Both the position numbers and the translations under genes were made by a program. A DNA stretch of 64,000 nt, from the NCBI GenBank assembly GCA_002482645.1, contig DLGJ01000005.1, positions 22,730 through 86,729 of the forward strand, read 5' to 3'. Each line of letters begins with the position of its first letter. Position 1 is the stretch's first letter. Shown piece after piece: positions 7,480 through 15,913 of this stretch. The notes under the pieces were generated by a model that did no database searches, was not told the DNA's origin, and saw only the letters and a list, made by a program, of their open reading frames with translations. This DNA is from Hyphomicrobiaceae bacterium UBA7697. GTDB taxonomy: Bacteria > Pseudomonadota > Alphaproteobacteria > Rhizobiales > Methyloligellaceae.

Positions 7480-9447
7480 TTACGTCGTTTGCCGGTTCTG
7501 TCGGTTCTCGATCAGGTGGGAAACGACGCTGGGATCGGCCAGTGTCGAGATGTCTCCGAGATTGCCGTACTCGTTCTCTGCGATCTTACGCAGGATGCGC
7601 CGCATGATCTTGCCCGACCGCGTCTTGGGCAGGCCCGGCGCGAACTGGATGTGGTCCGGCGCCGCGATCGGGCCGATCTCGTTCCGGACCCAATCGCGCA
7701 GCTCCTTCTTCAGCGCGTCCTCGCCGTCTTCGCCAGCCATCAGTGTGACGTAGCAGTAGATGCCTTGCCCCTTGATGTCGTGGGGGAAACCGACGGCGGC
7801 CGCCTCGGAGACCTTGGGATGCGCGACAAGCGCCGATTCGACTTCCGCCGTTCCCATGCGATGGCCCGAAACGTTGATGACGTCGTCCACGCGGCCAGTG
7901 ATCCAATAATAGTCGTCGTCGTCCCGGCGGCAGCCGTCGCCCGTGAAATACATGCCCTTGTAAGCGGAGAAATACGTGTCCACGAATCGCTGATGGTCGC
8001 CATAGACGGTTCGCATCATGCCGGGCCATGAATCGAGGATGACGAGATTGCCTTCGCCCGCCCCCTCGATCGTGTTGCCGTCAGCGTCCACCAAGGCGGG
8101 CTGGATGCCAAAGAACGGCCGCGTCGCGGAGCCCGGCTTCAGTGCCGTGGCGCCCGGCAGCGGCGTGATCAGGATGCCGCCGGTCTCGGTCTGCCACCAC
8201 GTGTCCACGATCGGACACCGGCCTCCGCCCACCACGTGGTAGTACCACTCCCACGCTTCGGGGTTGATGGGTTCGCCGACCGAGCCCAGGAGTCTCAACG
8301 ACTCGCGGCTCGTGCTCTTCACATAGTCGTCGCCGGCGCCCATTTGCGCACGGATCGCCGTGGGCGCGGTATACAAGATGTTGACCTTATGCTTGTCGAT
8401 GACCTGCCCAAAGCGCGACGGATCGGGAAAATTCGGAACGCCCTCGAACATCAGCGTCGTGGCGCCATTGGCAAGCGGTCCGTACACGATGTAGCTGTGG
8501 CCGGTAACCCAACCCACATCGGCAGTGCACCAATAAATGTCGCCATCGTGGTAGTCGAATACGTATTGGTGCGTCATCGCGGCATAAACGAGATAGCCGC
8601 CGGTGCAATGGACCACGCCTTTCGGGGTGCCGGTCGAGCCCGACGTGTAAAGGATGAAGAGCGGGTCCTCCGCATTCATGGCTTCGGCTGGGCAATCCGG
8701 GCTGGCTTCCGCCATCGCCTCGTCGAGCCAGACGTCCCGTCCATCCGTCCACGGAATATCGCCGCCCGTATGGCGAACCACCAGGACCTTGTCGACGTGA
8801 CCGCTCTTCTCCACGGCGGCATCCGTATTGGCTTTGAGCGGGACGGCGCGTCCGCCGCGGCGTCCTTCGTCGGAGGTGATGACCACGGCCGATTTGCAGT
8901 CCTCGATCCGGCCCGCGAGCGAGTCCGGAGAGAAACCGCCGAACACGATTGAATGGATGGCGCCGATGCGCGCGCAGGCCAGCATGGCGTAGGCCGCGGC
9001 AGGAATCATCGGCAGGTAGAGCGTCACCCGGTCGCCCCGTTTGACGCCTTGCGCCTTTAGCACATTGGCAAGGCGGCACACATTGTCGTGCAATTCGCGA
9101 TAGGTGATGTTCTGGGCGGGCGTTGCCGGGTCGTCGGGTTCCCAGATGATGGCGGTCTGATCGCCGCGCTTTTCCAGATGCCGGTCGATGCAGTTGGCGG
9201 ACACGTTGAGCGTGCCGTCTTCGAACCATTTGATGGAAACGTCCGGATAGGAAAAGGTCGAGTTCTTCACGCGCGTATACGGCTTGATCCAGTCGAGGCG
9301 CTGTCCTTCGCGTCTCCAGAAGGTATCCGGGTCCTCGATGCTCTCCTTGTAAAGCGCGGTATATTTCTCGTTGTCGATGAAGGCGCGCTTTCTCCACGCA
9401 TCCGACACCTCGACGGGATCGAGTTTATAGACCTTATGCTTGGACAT
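7480..9447 (-). CDS. acs: Acetyl-CoA synthetase (acetate-CoA ligase, AMP-forming)
   Basis: Acs activates acetate with ATP and CoA to acetyl-CoA through acetyl-AMP. The 655-residue length is typical of the family. The ATP-binding P-loop YTSGSTGTPKGVVH lies at about residue 265, and the C-terminal SGKIMRRILRKIA (about residue 612) carries the lysine that is reversibly acetylated by Pat-type enzymes in characterised Acs proteins. The N-terminal ACAS extension is present (YKLDPVEVSDAWRKRAF). Other AMP-forming ligases are excluded by full-length similarity to Acs. The gene appears to stand alone, with a hairpin after its stop. Confidence 0.98.
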   Translation of the reverse strand: MSKHKVYKLDPVEVSDAWRKRAFIDNEKYTALYKESIEDPDTFWRREGQRLDWIKPYTRVKNSTFSYPDVSIKWFEDGTLNVSANCIDRHLEKRGDQTAIIWEPDDPATPAQNITYRELHDNVCRLANVLKAQGVKRGDRVTLYLPMIPAAAYAMLACARIGAIHSIVFGGFSPDSLAGRIEDCKSAVVITSDEGRRGGRAVPLKANTDAAVEKSGHVDKVLVVRHTGGDIPWTDGRDVWLDEAMAEASPDCPAEAMNAEDPLFILYTSGSTGTPKGVVHCTGGYLVYAAMTHQYVFDYHDGDIYWCTADVGWVTGHSYIVYGPLANGATTLMFEGVPNFPDPSRFGQVIDKHKVNILYTAPTAIRAQMGAGDDYVKSTSRESLRLLGSVGEPINPEAWEWYYHVVGGGRCPIVDTWWQTETGGILITPLPGATALKPGSATRPFFGIQPALVDADGNTIEGAGEGNLVILDSWPGMMRTVYGDHQRFVDTYFSAYKGMYFTGDGCRRDDDDYYWITGRVDDVINVSGHRMGTAEVESALVAHPKVSEAAAVGFPHDIKGQGIYCYVTLMAGEDGEDALKKELRDWVRNEIGPIAAPDHIQFAPGLPKTRSGKIMRRILRKIAENEYGNLGDISTLADPSVVSHLIENRQNRQTT

Positions 9448-9550
9448 CGGCCCGGTTCCTCCCTATACGCAGAAGCCTTGGTGGCATTTTCTCGGCACAT
9501 TATGACGCGATGCGGTGCGGCGGAGAAGCGCCCTTGCGTCATCCTTTCGT

Positions 9551-9967
9551 CTAGAGCCCGAATGCGCCGATGATCGCACCCATGACGAGCAGAACGGCCA
9601 GCCAATGGCCGCCGTCGATCGCGGTCAAACTCGGTTTGGCGCCGCTGAAGGCGTGATTGACGCCCATGGTGGTGATGACGAAGCCGACCCACACGAAGAG
9701 CGCGCTGATCAATCCGTTCTTGACGGAAAGGCCGCCGAGATGGCCCATGAGACCGGCCAGCATGATCGCCATGACCAGGTCGGCAACGAGCGCGATGACG
9801 AAGGGAAGGGCGTGCGCGATGCCGCCCCCGCACGTAATGTCGTCTTCGGTCTTGCCGAGCGCGCCGAGCCGAGCCTTGCCGAAGACCGTGTACCAGACCG
9901 CGCCGACGCCGAAGCCCGCGAGTGCCGCGACGGCCACGGCAAGATAGTTCATGCCTGCGAATGTCAT
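9551..9967 (-). CDS. DUF1761 family integral membrane protein
   Basis: From the ATG at 9965-9967, which has a strong GGAGG site, the product is 138 residues with four hydrophobic segments. The pattern MNYLAVAVAALAGFGVGAVWYTVFGKA is typical of DUF1761, a family of small membrane proteins of unknown role. The frame remains open to 9997, but that start lacks a ribosome-binding site. It lies between acs and the EVE gene in the same orientation, with about 100 bases to acs, so co-transcription is possible but unproven. Confidence 0.8.
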   Translation of the reverse strand: MTFAGMNYLAVAVAALAGFGVGAVWYTVFGKARLGALGKTEDDITCGGGIAHALPFVIALVADLVMAIMLAGLMGHLGGLSVKNGLISALFVWVGFVITTMGVNHAFSGAKPSLTAIDGGHWLAVLLVMGAIIGAFGL

Positions 9968-10039
9968 GCCGTCGTTCCTCCGATTGCTGGCCGTCACCGT
10001 CGCCCGCGCGACATTAGCCCAGGACCGGCGGATGGGGCA

Positions 10040-10471
10040 CTAGTGCAGGGGCGGATTTTTCAGACCGCCGAGCGCGCAGACCGCTTTCCACTCCGCCGCG
10101 GTGACAGGCTGCACCGAAAGCCGGGAATTGTTGACGAGCACCATCTCCGCGAGCTTCGGGTTCGCCTTGATCTCGTCGAGCGTGACCGGCCTTGGCAGGT
10201 CTGTCACGGCCGCCACGTCCACGCACTCCCATTTCCCGGTCGTGTCCGTGGAGTCGGGATGGACTTCCGTCACGACCTCGACGATTCCGACACAGGCCTT
10301 CTCGCCGATCGAGTGGTAGAAGAAGGCAAGGTCGCCCTTCTTCATCGCCCGCATATTGTTTCGGGCCTGGTAGTTGCGCACCCCGTCCCATTCGGCGCCT
10401 TTTGCGCCTTCCTTCTTTTGATCCTCCCAAGACCAGGCGCCGGGCTCGGATTTCATCAGCCAGTATGCCAT
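10040..10471 (-). CDS. EVE domain protein
   Basis: The 143-residue protein is a single EVE domain, a PUA-like fold related to YTH domains and thought to bind modified nucleic acid bases. Characteristic segments are the N-terminal MAYWLMKSEPGAWSWED, GVRNYQARNNMRAMKKGD, and FFYHSIGEKACVGIVEV. It is the last gene of a probable operon DUF808-tsaD-gpsA-yciI-EVE, with only 6 bases between its start and the yciI stop. In the same order of bacteria this gene commonly follows a YciI gene. The biological substrate is unknown. Confidence 0.88.
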   Translation of the reverse strand: MAYWLMKSEPGAWSWEDQKKEGAKGAEWDGVRNYQARNNMRAMKKGDLAFFYHSIGEKACVGIVEVVTEVHPDSTDTTGKWECVDVAAVTDLPRPVTLDEIKANPKLAEMVLVNNSRLSVQPVTAAEWKAVCALGGLKNPPLH

Positions 10472-10477
10472 GGGGCC

Positions 10478-10774
10478 CTAGGCCTTCTCTTCGGGCTTGC
10501 CGAGGGACCAGAGCCACGGGCGGATATCCACGGACGCGAACAGACCGGCCTTGGCGAACGGATCGGCGGACGCGATCCCCCGTGCCGCCGCGAGAGAGTC
10601 CGCTTCGATGACGACCAAGCTGCCGTTCATGGTCTCCCCGTCTTCCGCCGTGAAGGGCCCGGCGAATTTCAGCGCCTGCCCGAGACCTTTGAGATAGGCG
10701 AGATGTTCCGGGCGATGGGCCTTGCGGATCGGGAGTCCGTCGGGCTTGTCGGTGCAGATGAAGGCAAAAAGCAT
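10478..10774 (-). CDS. YciI family protein
   Basis: The 98-residue protein has the dimeric alpha/beta ferredoxin-like YciI fold, shown by MLFAFICTDKPDG, RKAHRPEHLAYLKGL and the terminal GLFASVDIRPWLW. Family members carry a conserved His-Asp type pair and some have dehalogenase-like or hydrolase activity, but the reaction here is not known. It sits 54 bases after gpsA and 6 bases before the EVE gene, in the same orientation. The pairing with gpsA and an EVE protein is common in Rhizobiales. Confidence 0.88.
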   Translation of the reverse strand: MLFAFICTDKPDGLPIRKAHRPEHLAYLKGLGQALKFAGPFTAEDGETMNGSLVVIEADSLAAARGIASADPFAKAGLFASVDIRPWLWSLGKPEEKA

Positions 10775-10828
10775 CGGCAGTATCCTTTTCTCGATGGCGG
10801 AAGTCCATGTGCCCGCGCCGTCAACCGG

Positions 10829-11827
10829 TCATCCGGCTTCGGATCGCAAGGGCCGCGAAAGAAGTGCGCCGATGGCCGCGTCGACGGTGGTCTCGCCGGT
10901 CACCACCGCGTGGACCGCTTCGGCAATGGGAAGCTCGATCCCCCGCGCGCGCGCGATTTCGACCATGGCGTTGGCGGTCGCCACGCCTTCGGTGACGGAC
11001 AGGCGTTCGGATAGGACCTCGGCGGTGCTGGCGCCGCGGCCGAGCGCGACACCCAAAGACATGTTGCGCGACTGCTCGCTCTCGCAGGTCAGCACGAGGT
11101 CGCCGAGCCCCGACAAGCCGATCAGGGTTTCGAGCGCGGCGCCGAGCGCCACGCCGAAGCGCGCCATCTCGGCGAAACTGCGGGTGATGAGACCGGCTTG
11201 CGCGCTCTTGCCGAGCTCTTTACCGACCACGATTCCTGCGGCGATAGCATAGACGTTCTTGACCGCGCCGCCGATCTCGGCGCCGATGACGTCGTTGCTC
11301 CAGTAGCAGCGGAAGAGCGGCGAACTCAGCGCGTGGGACAGCTGGCGTCCGAGGGGCTCCTCGGCCGTGGCGAGGGTCACGGCCGTCGGCAGTCCGCGCG
11401 CGACCTCGGCGGCAAAGCTCGGCCCCGACAGAACGGCGATGGTCGCGTCCGCGAGCACCTCGGCGGCGACTTGGGACATCAGCCGTCCCGTTTTGCGCTC
11501 GATGCCCTTGGAGCAGAGCACCAAAGGCTGGCCGTCGTGCAGGTAGGGTTGCAGGGAGCCCGCGATGTCGCGCAGATGCTGCGCCGGCGTCACGATCAGC
11601 AGGGCATCGCACGTGGCGACCTCGCTGAACTCCGACGTCGCTTCGATGGCCGGGTCGAGCGGCACATCGGGCAGATACACCGCGTTGCAGTGCGTGCCGT
11701 TGATCGCCGCGACTGTCTCCGGCTCACGGGCCCACAGCAACACGTCGCGGCCCGCGCGCCGTGCCACGGCGGCTAGCGCCGTTCCCCACGCACCGCCGCC
11801 GACTATCCCGAGAGTTTGAAGTTGCAT
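10829..11827 (-). CDS. gpsA: Glycerol-3-phosphate dehydrogenase [NAD(P)+]
   Basis: GpsA reduces dihydroxyacetone phosphate to sn-glycerol-3-phosphate for phospholipid synthesis. From the ATG at 11825-11827 the product is 332 residues, the usual size. The Rossmann motif GIVGGGAWGTALA begins at residue 6, SKGIERKTG and the catalytic lysine region GAVKNVYAIAAG are visible, and GLSGLGDLVLTC is typical. The frame extends 13 codons upstream to 11866 without a clear ribosome-binding site, so the shorter start was preferred. It lies downstream of tsaD in the same operon. Confidence 0.96.
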   Translation of the reverse strand: MQLQTLGIVGGGAWGTALAAVARRAGRDVLLWAREPETVAAINGTHCNAVYLPDVPLDPAIEATSEFSEVATCDALLIVTPAQHLRDIAGSLQPYLHDGQPLVLCSKGIERKTGRLMSQVAAEVLADATIAVLSGPSFAAEVARGLPTAVTLATAEEPLGRQLSHALSSPLFRCYWSNDVIGAEIGGAVKNVYAIAAGIVVGKELGKSAQAGLITRSFAEMARFGVALGAALETLIGLSGLGDLVLTCESEQSRNMSLGVALGRGASTAEVLSERLSVTEGVATANAMVEIARARGIELPIAEAVHAVVTGETTVDAAIGALLSRPLRSEAG

Positions 11828-11899
11828 GCCCACCACCGCGACTTCTTTTAGCGCAAATTCACCCATGCGGTGGACGAATTCGCCGCCTGTGTCATCCCG

Positions 11900-12982
11900 T
11901 CAGGCCTTTACGCCCGCCCCGAGCGCCGGCGGGGCGTCCGGATCGAGCGGCCAGCGCGCGCGTGCCGGCGCGGCCATGCCGTCGCTGAGGCCGCGGGCCA
12001 GCCGTTGTACTCCCGCCCAGGCGATCATGGCGGCATTGTCCGTGCAAAGCGCCGGCGGCGGCACCACCAGACGGTACCCGCGATTCCCCGCGATCTCGTC
12101 GAGGGCGGTGCGAAGCCGCCCGTTCGCGGCGACGCCGCCCGCCGCGACGAGCGCCGGGTCCGGACCCTCGGGCAGCCAGTCCTCGAACAGCGACATCGCC
12201 CGCAAGACGCGATCGCGCACCACGTCGGCCACGGCCTCTTGGAAACTGGCGCAGAGATCGGCCACGTCCCGCTCGCTTAATGGCGCCCTCGCCATGGCCG
12301 CCTGCCGCAGCGCCGTCTTGAGCCCGGCCAACGAGAAATGGGGCTCGGGCCGGCCGAGCATGGGGCGGGGCAAGGCGACGTTCGGCTCCCCCTGCGCGGC
12401 GTGGCGCTCGACTTCGGGGCCACCTGGATAGCCGAGGCCGAGCAGCTTGGCGGCCTTGTCGAAGGCTTCGCCGAGCGCATCGTCGAGCGTCGTGCCGAGG
12501 CGTTGATAGTCGCCGCAATCCTTGACGATGAGGAGTTGCGTGTGTCCACCGGAGACAAGGAGCAGTAGATAGGGCGGCGGCAAGCCGTCCGTCAGCCCCG
12601 GGCTCAGCGCATGGGCTTCCAGGTGATTGACCGCGACGAACGGCTTTCCGCAAGCAAGGGCGATCGCTTTCGCGGTCGTCAGGCCGACGATCAGGCCCCC
12701 GATCAGGCCCGGTCCCGCCGCCGCGGCGATGCCGTCGATGGCGTCAAAGCTTACGTCCGCCTCGGCCATCGCCTGTTTGATGGCCGGGTCGAGCAGGTCC
12801 ACATGGGCGCGAGCGGCAATTTCGGGCACGACGCCGCCATAGGCCGCGTGAAGATCGAGCTGGGCGCGGACCACGTTGGACAGGATCTCGCCGTGTCCGT
12901 CCGGGCGAAGCCGCACGATCGCGGCCGCGGTTTCGTCGCAGCTCGTCTCGATACCCAGAAGCGTCAGCGGTTCCCGTTTCAT
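11900..12982 (-). CDS. tsaD: tRNA N6-threonylcarbamoyladenosine transferase TsaD
   Basis: TsaD transfers threonylcarbamoyl from its adenylate to A37 of ANN-decoding tRNAs, working with TsaB and TsaE. From the ATG at 12980-12982 the protein is 360 residues. The N-terminal GIETSCDETAAAIV and the metal-binding NHLEAHALS (HxxxH) are clear, as is GPGLIGGLIVGLTTAKA. The start overlaps the DUF808 stop as ATGA, which argues for translational coupling and against the longer frame reaching 13129. Divergent from hemC, as in many relatives. Confidence 0.97.
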   Translation of the reverse strand: MKREPLTLLGIETSCDETAAAIVRLRPDGHGEILSNVVRAQLDLHAAYGGVVPEIAARAHVDLLDPAIKQAMAEADVSFDAIDGIAAAAGPGLIGGLIVGLTTAKAIALACGKPFVAVNHLEAHALSPGLTDGLPPPYLLLLVSGGHTQLLIVKDCGDYQRLGTTLDDALGEAFDKAAKLLGLGYPGGPEVERHAAQGEPNVALPRPMLGRPEPHFSLAGLKTALRQAAMARAPLSERDVADLCASFQEAVADVVRDRVLRAMSLFEDWLPEGPDPALVAAGGVAANGRLRTALDEIAGNRGYRLVVPPPALCTDNAAMIAWAGVQRLARGLSDGMAAPARARWPLDPDAPPALGAGVKA

Positions 12983-13926
12983 TTCTCGGGGAATAGCACA
13001 CCGATCGGCTTCAGAAGCAGGTTTACGGCCGGGATCAGCACCGATCCCAGCACGAAGCCGAGAACGGCGTCGAGGAAGGCCGTGATGAGCCAGGGGATCG
13101 CACCCGAGGCGCCGTCGCCCGCGATCCACGTCACCGCTGCCCCGATCACATCGTGCGGCAAGGAAACGTGAAGCGTGTGGAGGCTGTGGACCACGATGCT
13201 GCCGCCGACCCAGAGCATCGCGACGGTTCCGACGGCCGAGATCACGTTCAGCACGGTGGGCATGGCCACGACCAGCCCGCGTCCGAACGCGCGGATCGCC
13301 CCCAGCGGCCCGGTTTGGCTCAAATGCAACCCGACATCGTCGACTTTCACGAGCAGCGCCACGGCGCCGTAGACAATCACCGTGAACAGAATGGCCACGG
13401 CCGCGAGCGCGGCGGCACGGGTCAAGAGACTGTCGGTCTCGATGGTCGACAGAGCGATCGTCATGATTTCGGCCGACAGAATGAAGTCGGTCTTGATCGC
13501 GCCTTGGACGCGCTGCTTCTCGAGATGCGCGGCGCTAATGGTCTCGGCCTGCTCGTGTCCCTCATCGTGATGGCCGAGCAGCGCATGCCAGATTTTCTCG
13601 GCGCCTTCGAAACATAGATAGGCGCCACCGAGAATGAGGAGCGGCGCGATGACCCATGGCGCGAAAGCCTGAAGCAGTAACAGCGCCGGCAAGAGAATGA
13701 CGAGCTTCGAAACGATTGAACCCGCCGCGATCTTGGCGACCATCGGCAGCTCCCGCGCGGCGGGAAGCCCGGTGACGTATTTCGGCGTTACCGCCGCGTC
13801 GTCCACGACGACGCCCGCCGATTTGCCGGTCGCCTTGGCCGCATGAGCGGCGATATCGTCAACCTGCGCCGCCGCCAGCCTGGCGATGGCCGCCACATCG
13901 TCGAGCAATGCGAGAAGGCCACTCAT
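12979..13926 (-). CDS. DUF808 family inner-membrane protein
   Basis: The 315-residue protein belongs to DUF808 (YedI-like). The N-terminus MSGLLALLDDVAAIARLAAAQ is diagnostic, and a conserved soluble stretch with VVVDDAAVTPKYVTGLPAARELP precedes several hydrophobic segments. The family is membrane-embedded and of unknown function. The chosen ATG at 13924-13926 matches the family N-terminus; the frame is open further upstream to 14229. A 20-bp tandem duplication begins only three bases upstream of the start codon. The stop overlaps tsaD by four bases. Confidence 0.88.
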   Translation of the reverse strand: MSGLLALLDDVAAIARLAAAQVDDIAAHAAKATGKSAGVVVDDAAVTPKYVTGLPAARELPMVAKIAAGSIVSKLVILLPALLLLQAFAPWVIAPLLILGGAYLCFEGAEKIWHALLGHHDEGHEQAETISAAHLEKQRVQGAIKTDFILSAEIMTIALSTIETDSLLTRAAALAAVAILFTVIVYGAVALLVKVDDVGLHLSQTGPLGAIRAFGRGLVVAMPTVLNVISAVGTVAMLWVGGSIVVHSLHTLHVSLPHDVIGAAVTWIAGDGASGAIPWLITAFLDAVLGFVLGSVLIPAVNLLLKPIGVLFPEK

Positions 13927-13928
13927 AG

Positions 13929-13968
13929 TCTTGTGCGTTGCCCCGTTATCTTGTGCGTTGCCCCGTTG
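13929..13968. repeat. Two tandem copies of a 20-bp unit upstream of the DUF808 start
   Basis: The units at 13929-13948 and 13949-13968 are identical except for the last base (unit ends CCCCGTTA and CCCCGTTG). The pair occupies the position where the ribosome-binding site or leader of the DUF808 gene should be. It looks like a recent tandem duplication by replication slippage and could affect translation initiation. Confidence 0.85.
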
Positions 13969-14203
13969 GTCATCGGCCGAGAAGGCCGGCGACAATCTAC
14001 TACGCACGATGGTAGGGACGCGACAAGTGCCGACCGCGCCGGTTTGGCGGGGGCACGCAATTCGTGATCTGCAAGCCGGCTTATTCCCGCCGGGACATTG
14101 AAGGGTCCGGAAAAACGGTCCATTAATACCAGGGCTCGAAATACAAGGGCTCAAACCTGAATCGGTGGCGTAGCCGCCTGTTAATTCAAGGATTTTTCTC
14201 TCA

Positions 14204-15130
14204 TTGCCCGCCTCACTTCCCATCGGCACCCGAGGCAGTCCGCTTGCGCTCTGGCAAGCCGAACACGTGCGCGACCGGCTGTTCGCCCGTCACGGCCCGG
14301 ATCGCGGCGCGGCGGCGCTAAAGGTGATCTCCACGAGCGGAGACCGTATCCAGGATAAGCCGCTGGCCGAATTCGGCGGCAAGGGGCTGTTCACCAAGGA
14401 GATCGACGAAGCGCTTCTGCGAGGCGACATCGCTTTGGCCGTGCATTCCATGAAGGATCTGCCGACGCAGCTTCCGGAGGGGCTGTGTCTTGCCGCGGTG
14501 CTGCCCCGCGCCGATGTCCGCGATGCGTTTCTCAGTCCCGTCGCGCCGTCATTGGCCGCGTTGCCTGAAGGCGCGGTGGTGGGAACCTCGTCCTTGCGCC
14601 GGGGCGCGCAGGTGAGGCGGCTGCGGCCAGACCTCAAGGTCGTCGACTTTCGCGGCAACGTGCAGACGCGGCTGCGGAAGCTGGCCGGCGGCGTGGCGGA
14701 TGCGACGCTACTGGCCAAAGCGGGCCTCGACCGGCTCGGCCTCGCCGATGCCGCCACGTCGGTTCTGTCCGTGGAGGAGATGCTGCCGGCGGTGGCGCAA
14801 GGGGCCATCGGCGTGGTCGCGCGCGACGACGACGCGGAGACTTTGGCTCTTCTCGAACCGTTGAACGATACCGCGACATCGGTGGCCGTGACATGCGAGC
14901 GGGCGTTCCTCGCCGAACTCGACGGCTCTTGCCGGACACCGATCGCGGGTCTCGCCGAGATCGGCGCCGGGACAATCCGGTTTCGCGGGTTGATCCTGTC
15001 TCCCGGCGGCGCAGAATGGCACGATGTCGAGATGACGGGTCCCGTGGACCAAGCGGAAGCTATCGGACGGCAGGCTGGCCAGACAGTACGCGGCCGTGCG
15101 GGCCCTAGTTTCCTCGAAAACCTGATGTGA
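14204..15130 (+). CDS. hemC: Porphobilinogen deaminase (hydroxymethylbilane synthase)
   Basis: HemC polymerises four porphobilinogens to hydroxymethylbilane, the precursor of haem and of the cobalamin ring made by the cob genes in this window. The 308-residue product has GTRGSPLALWQAEHV at the N-terminus, KVISTSGDRI, AVHSMKDLPTQLPEGL and LDGSCRTPIAG, whose cysteine anchors the dipyrromethane cofactor. The most suitable start is TTG at 14204-14206, with AAGGA eleven bases upstream; no in-frame ATG lies nearby. It begins the hemC-hemD-Mic60-hemY operon and is divergent from DUF808-tsaD. Confidence 0.97.
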   Translation: MPASLPIGTRGSPLALWQAEHVRDRLFARHGPDRGAAALKVISTSGDRIQDKPLAEFGGKGLFTKEIDEALLRGDIALAVHSMKDLPTQLPEGLCLAAVLPRADVRDAFLSPVAPSLAALPEGAVVGTSSLRRGAQVRRLRPDLKVVDFRGNVQTRLRKLAGGVADATLLAKAGLDRLGLADAATSVLSVEEMLPAVAQGAIGVVARDDDAETLALLEPLNDTATSVAVTCERAFLAELDGSCRTPIAGLAEIGAGTIRFRGLILSPGGAEWHDVEMTGPVDQAEAIGRQAGQTVRGRAGPSFLENLM

Positions 15131-15139
15131 AGTGACGAT

Positions 15140-15856
15140 ATGCGTTTGCTGGTAACGAGGCCCGAGCCGGATGCGACCCGCGAAGCCGAGACTCTGTCGG
15201 CTCTGGGGCACGAACCGGTGCGGGCGCCGATGCTTGAGATCGAGTTTCTGAACAGCGTGCCGCTCAATCTCGACGGTGCGCAGGCCCTCGTGATCACCAG
15301 CCGCAATGCGTTGCGCGCGCTCGGCACCCATCCGGAACGGGAGCGGGCCGTCCAATTGCCGCTTTTCGCTGTCGGCGAGGCGACAGCGTGGGCCGCGCGG
15401 CAGCTCGGCTTCGGCGAGGTGACGATCGGGCCGGGCACGGGCGCCGGTCTGCCGCCGATCATTTGCCGTGAGGTTCATCCCGACAACGGGCCCCTCGTCC
15501 ATCTCGGCGCGGAGAAGGTGGCGTTCGACCTGAAAGGCGCGCTCGAGGACAGTGGTTTCGAATTGCGGCGCACGATCCTTTACCGGTCCCATCCGGTCGA
15601 AACTTTGAGCGAGTCGGTCGTCGAGGACATTAGGAATGGGACGATCGATGGCGTGCTGCTGCTGTCGCCCCGCACCGCCCGTGCCTTCGTCCGCGCGATC
15701 GAACGCCACGGTCTCGTCACACAGGCTAAAGCTCTCGTTTGCTATTGCTTGTCGAAGGCGATAGCAGAGGCCGTCGTCCCGTTGGGACTGGCCTCGCGCG
15801 TGTCGCAATATGCGCGCGAGGAAGATCTCATTGCGCTCCTGGAGTCCGATGCGTGA
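15140..15856 (+). CDS. hemD: Uroporphyrinogen-III synthase
   Basis: HemD cyclises hydroxymethylbilane with inversion of ring D to uroporphyrinogen III, the branch point between haem and cobalamin. The 238-residue sequence begins MRLLVTRPEPDATREAETL, as in alphaproteobacterial HemD, and shows the typical LLLSPRTARAFVRAI segment. The family is weakly conserved, but its position 9 bases after hemC makes the call firm. The following gene starts 57 bases downstream. Confidence 0.93.
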   Translation: MRLLVTRPEPDATREAETLSALGHEPVRAPMLEIEFLNSVPLNLDGAQALVITSRNALRALGTHPERERAVQLPLFAVGEATAWAARQLGFGEVTIGPGTGAGLPPIICREVHPDNGPLVHLGAEKVAFDLKGALEDSGFELRRTILYRSHPVETLSESVVEDIRNGTIDGVLLLSPRTARAFVRAIERHGLVTQAKALVCYCLSKAIAEAVVPLGLASRVSQYAREEDLIALLESDA

Positions 15857-15913
15857 TGCTTCTTTCGATACGATTCGGTGGCATGTTGTCCGCCATGCAA
15901 AGGTCATGACGCG

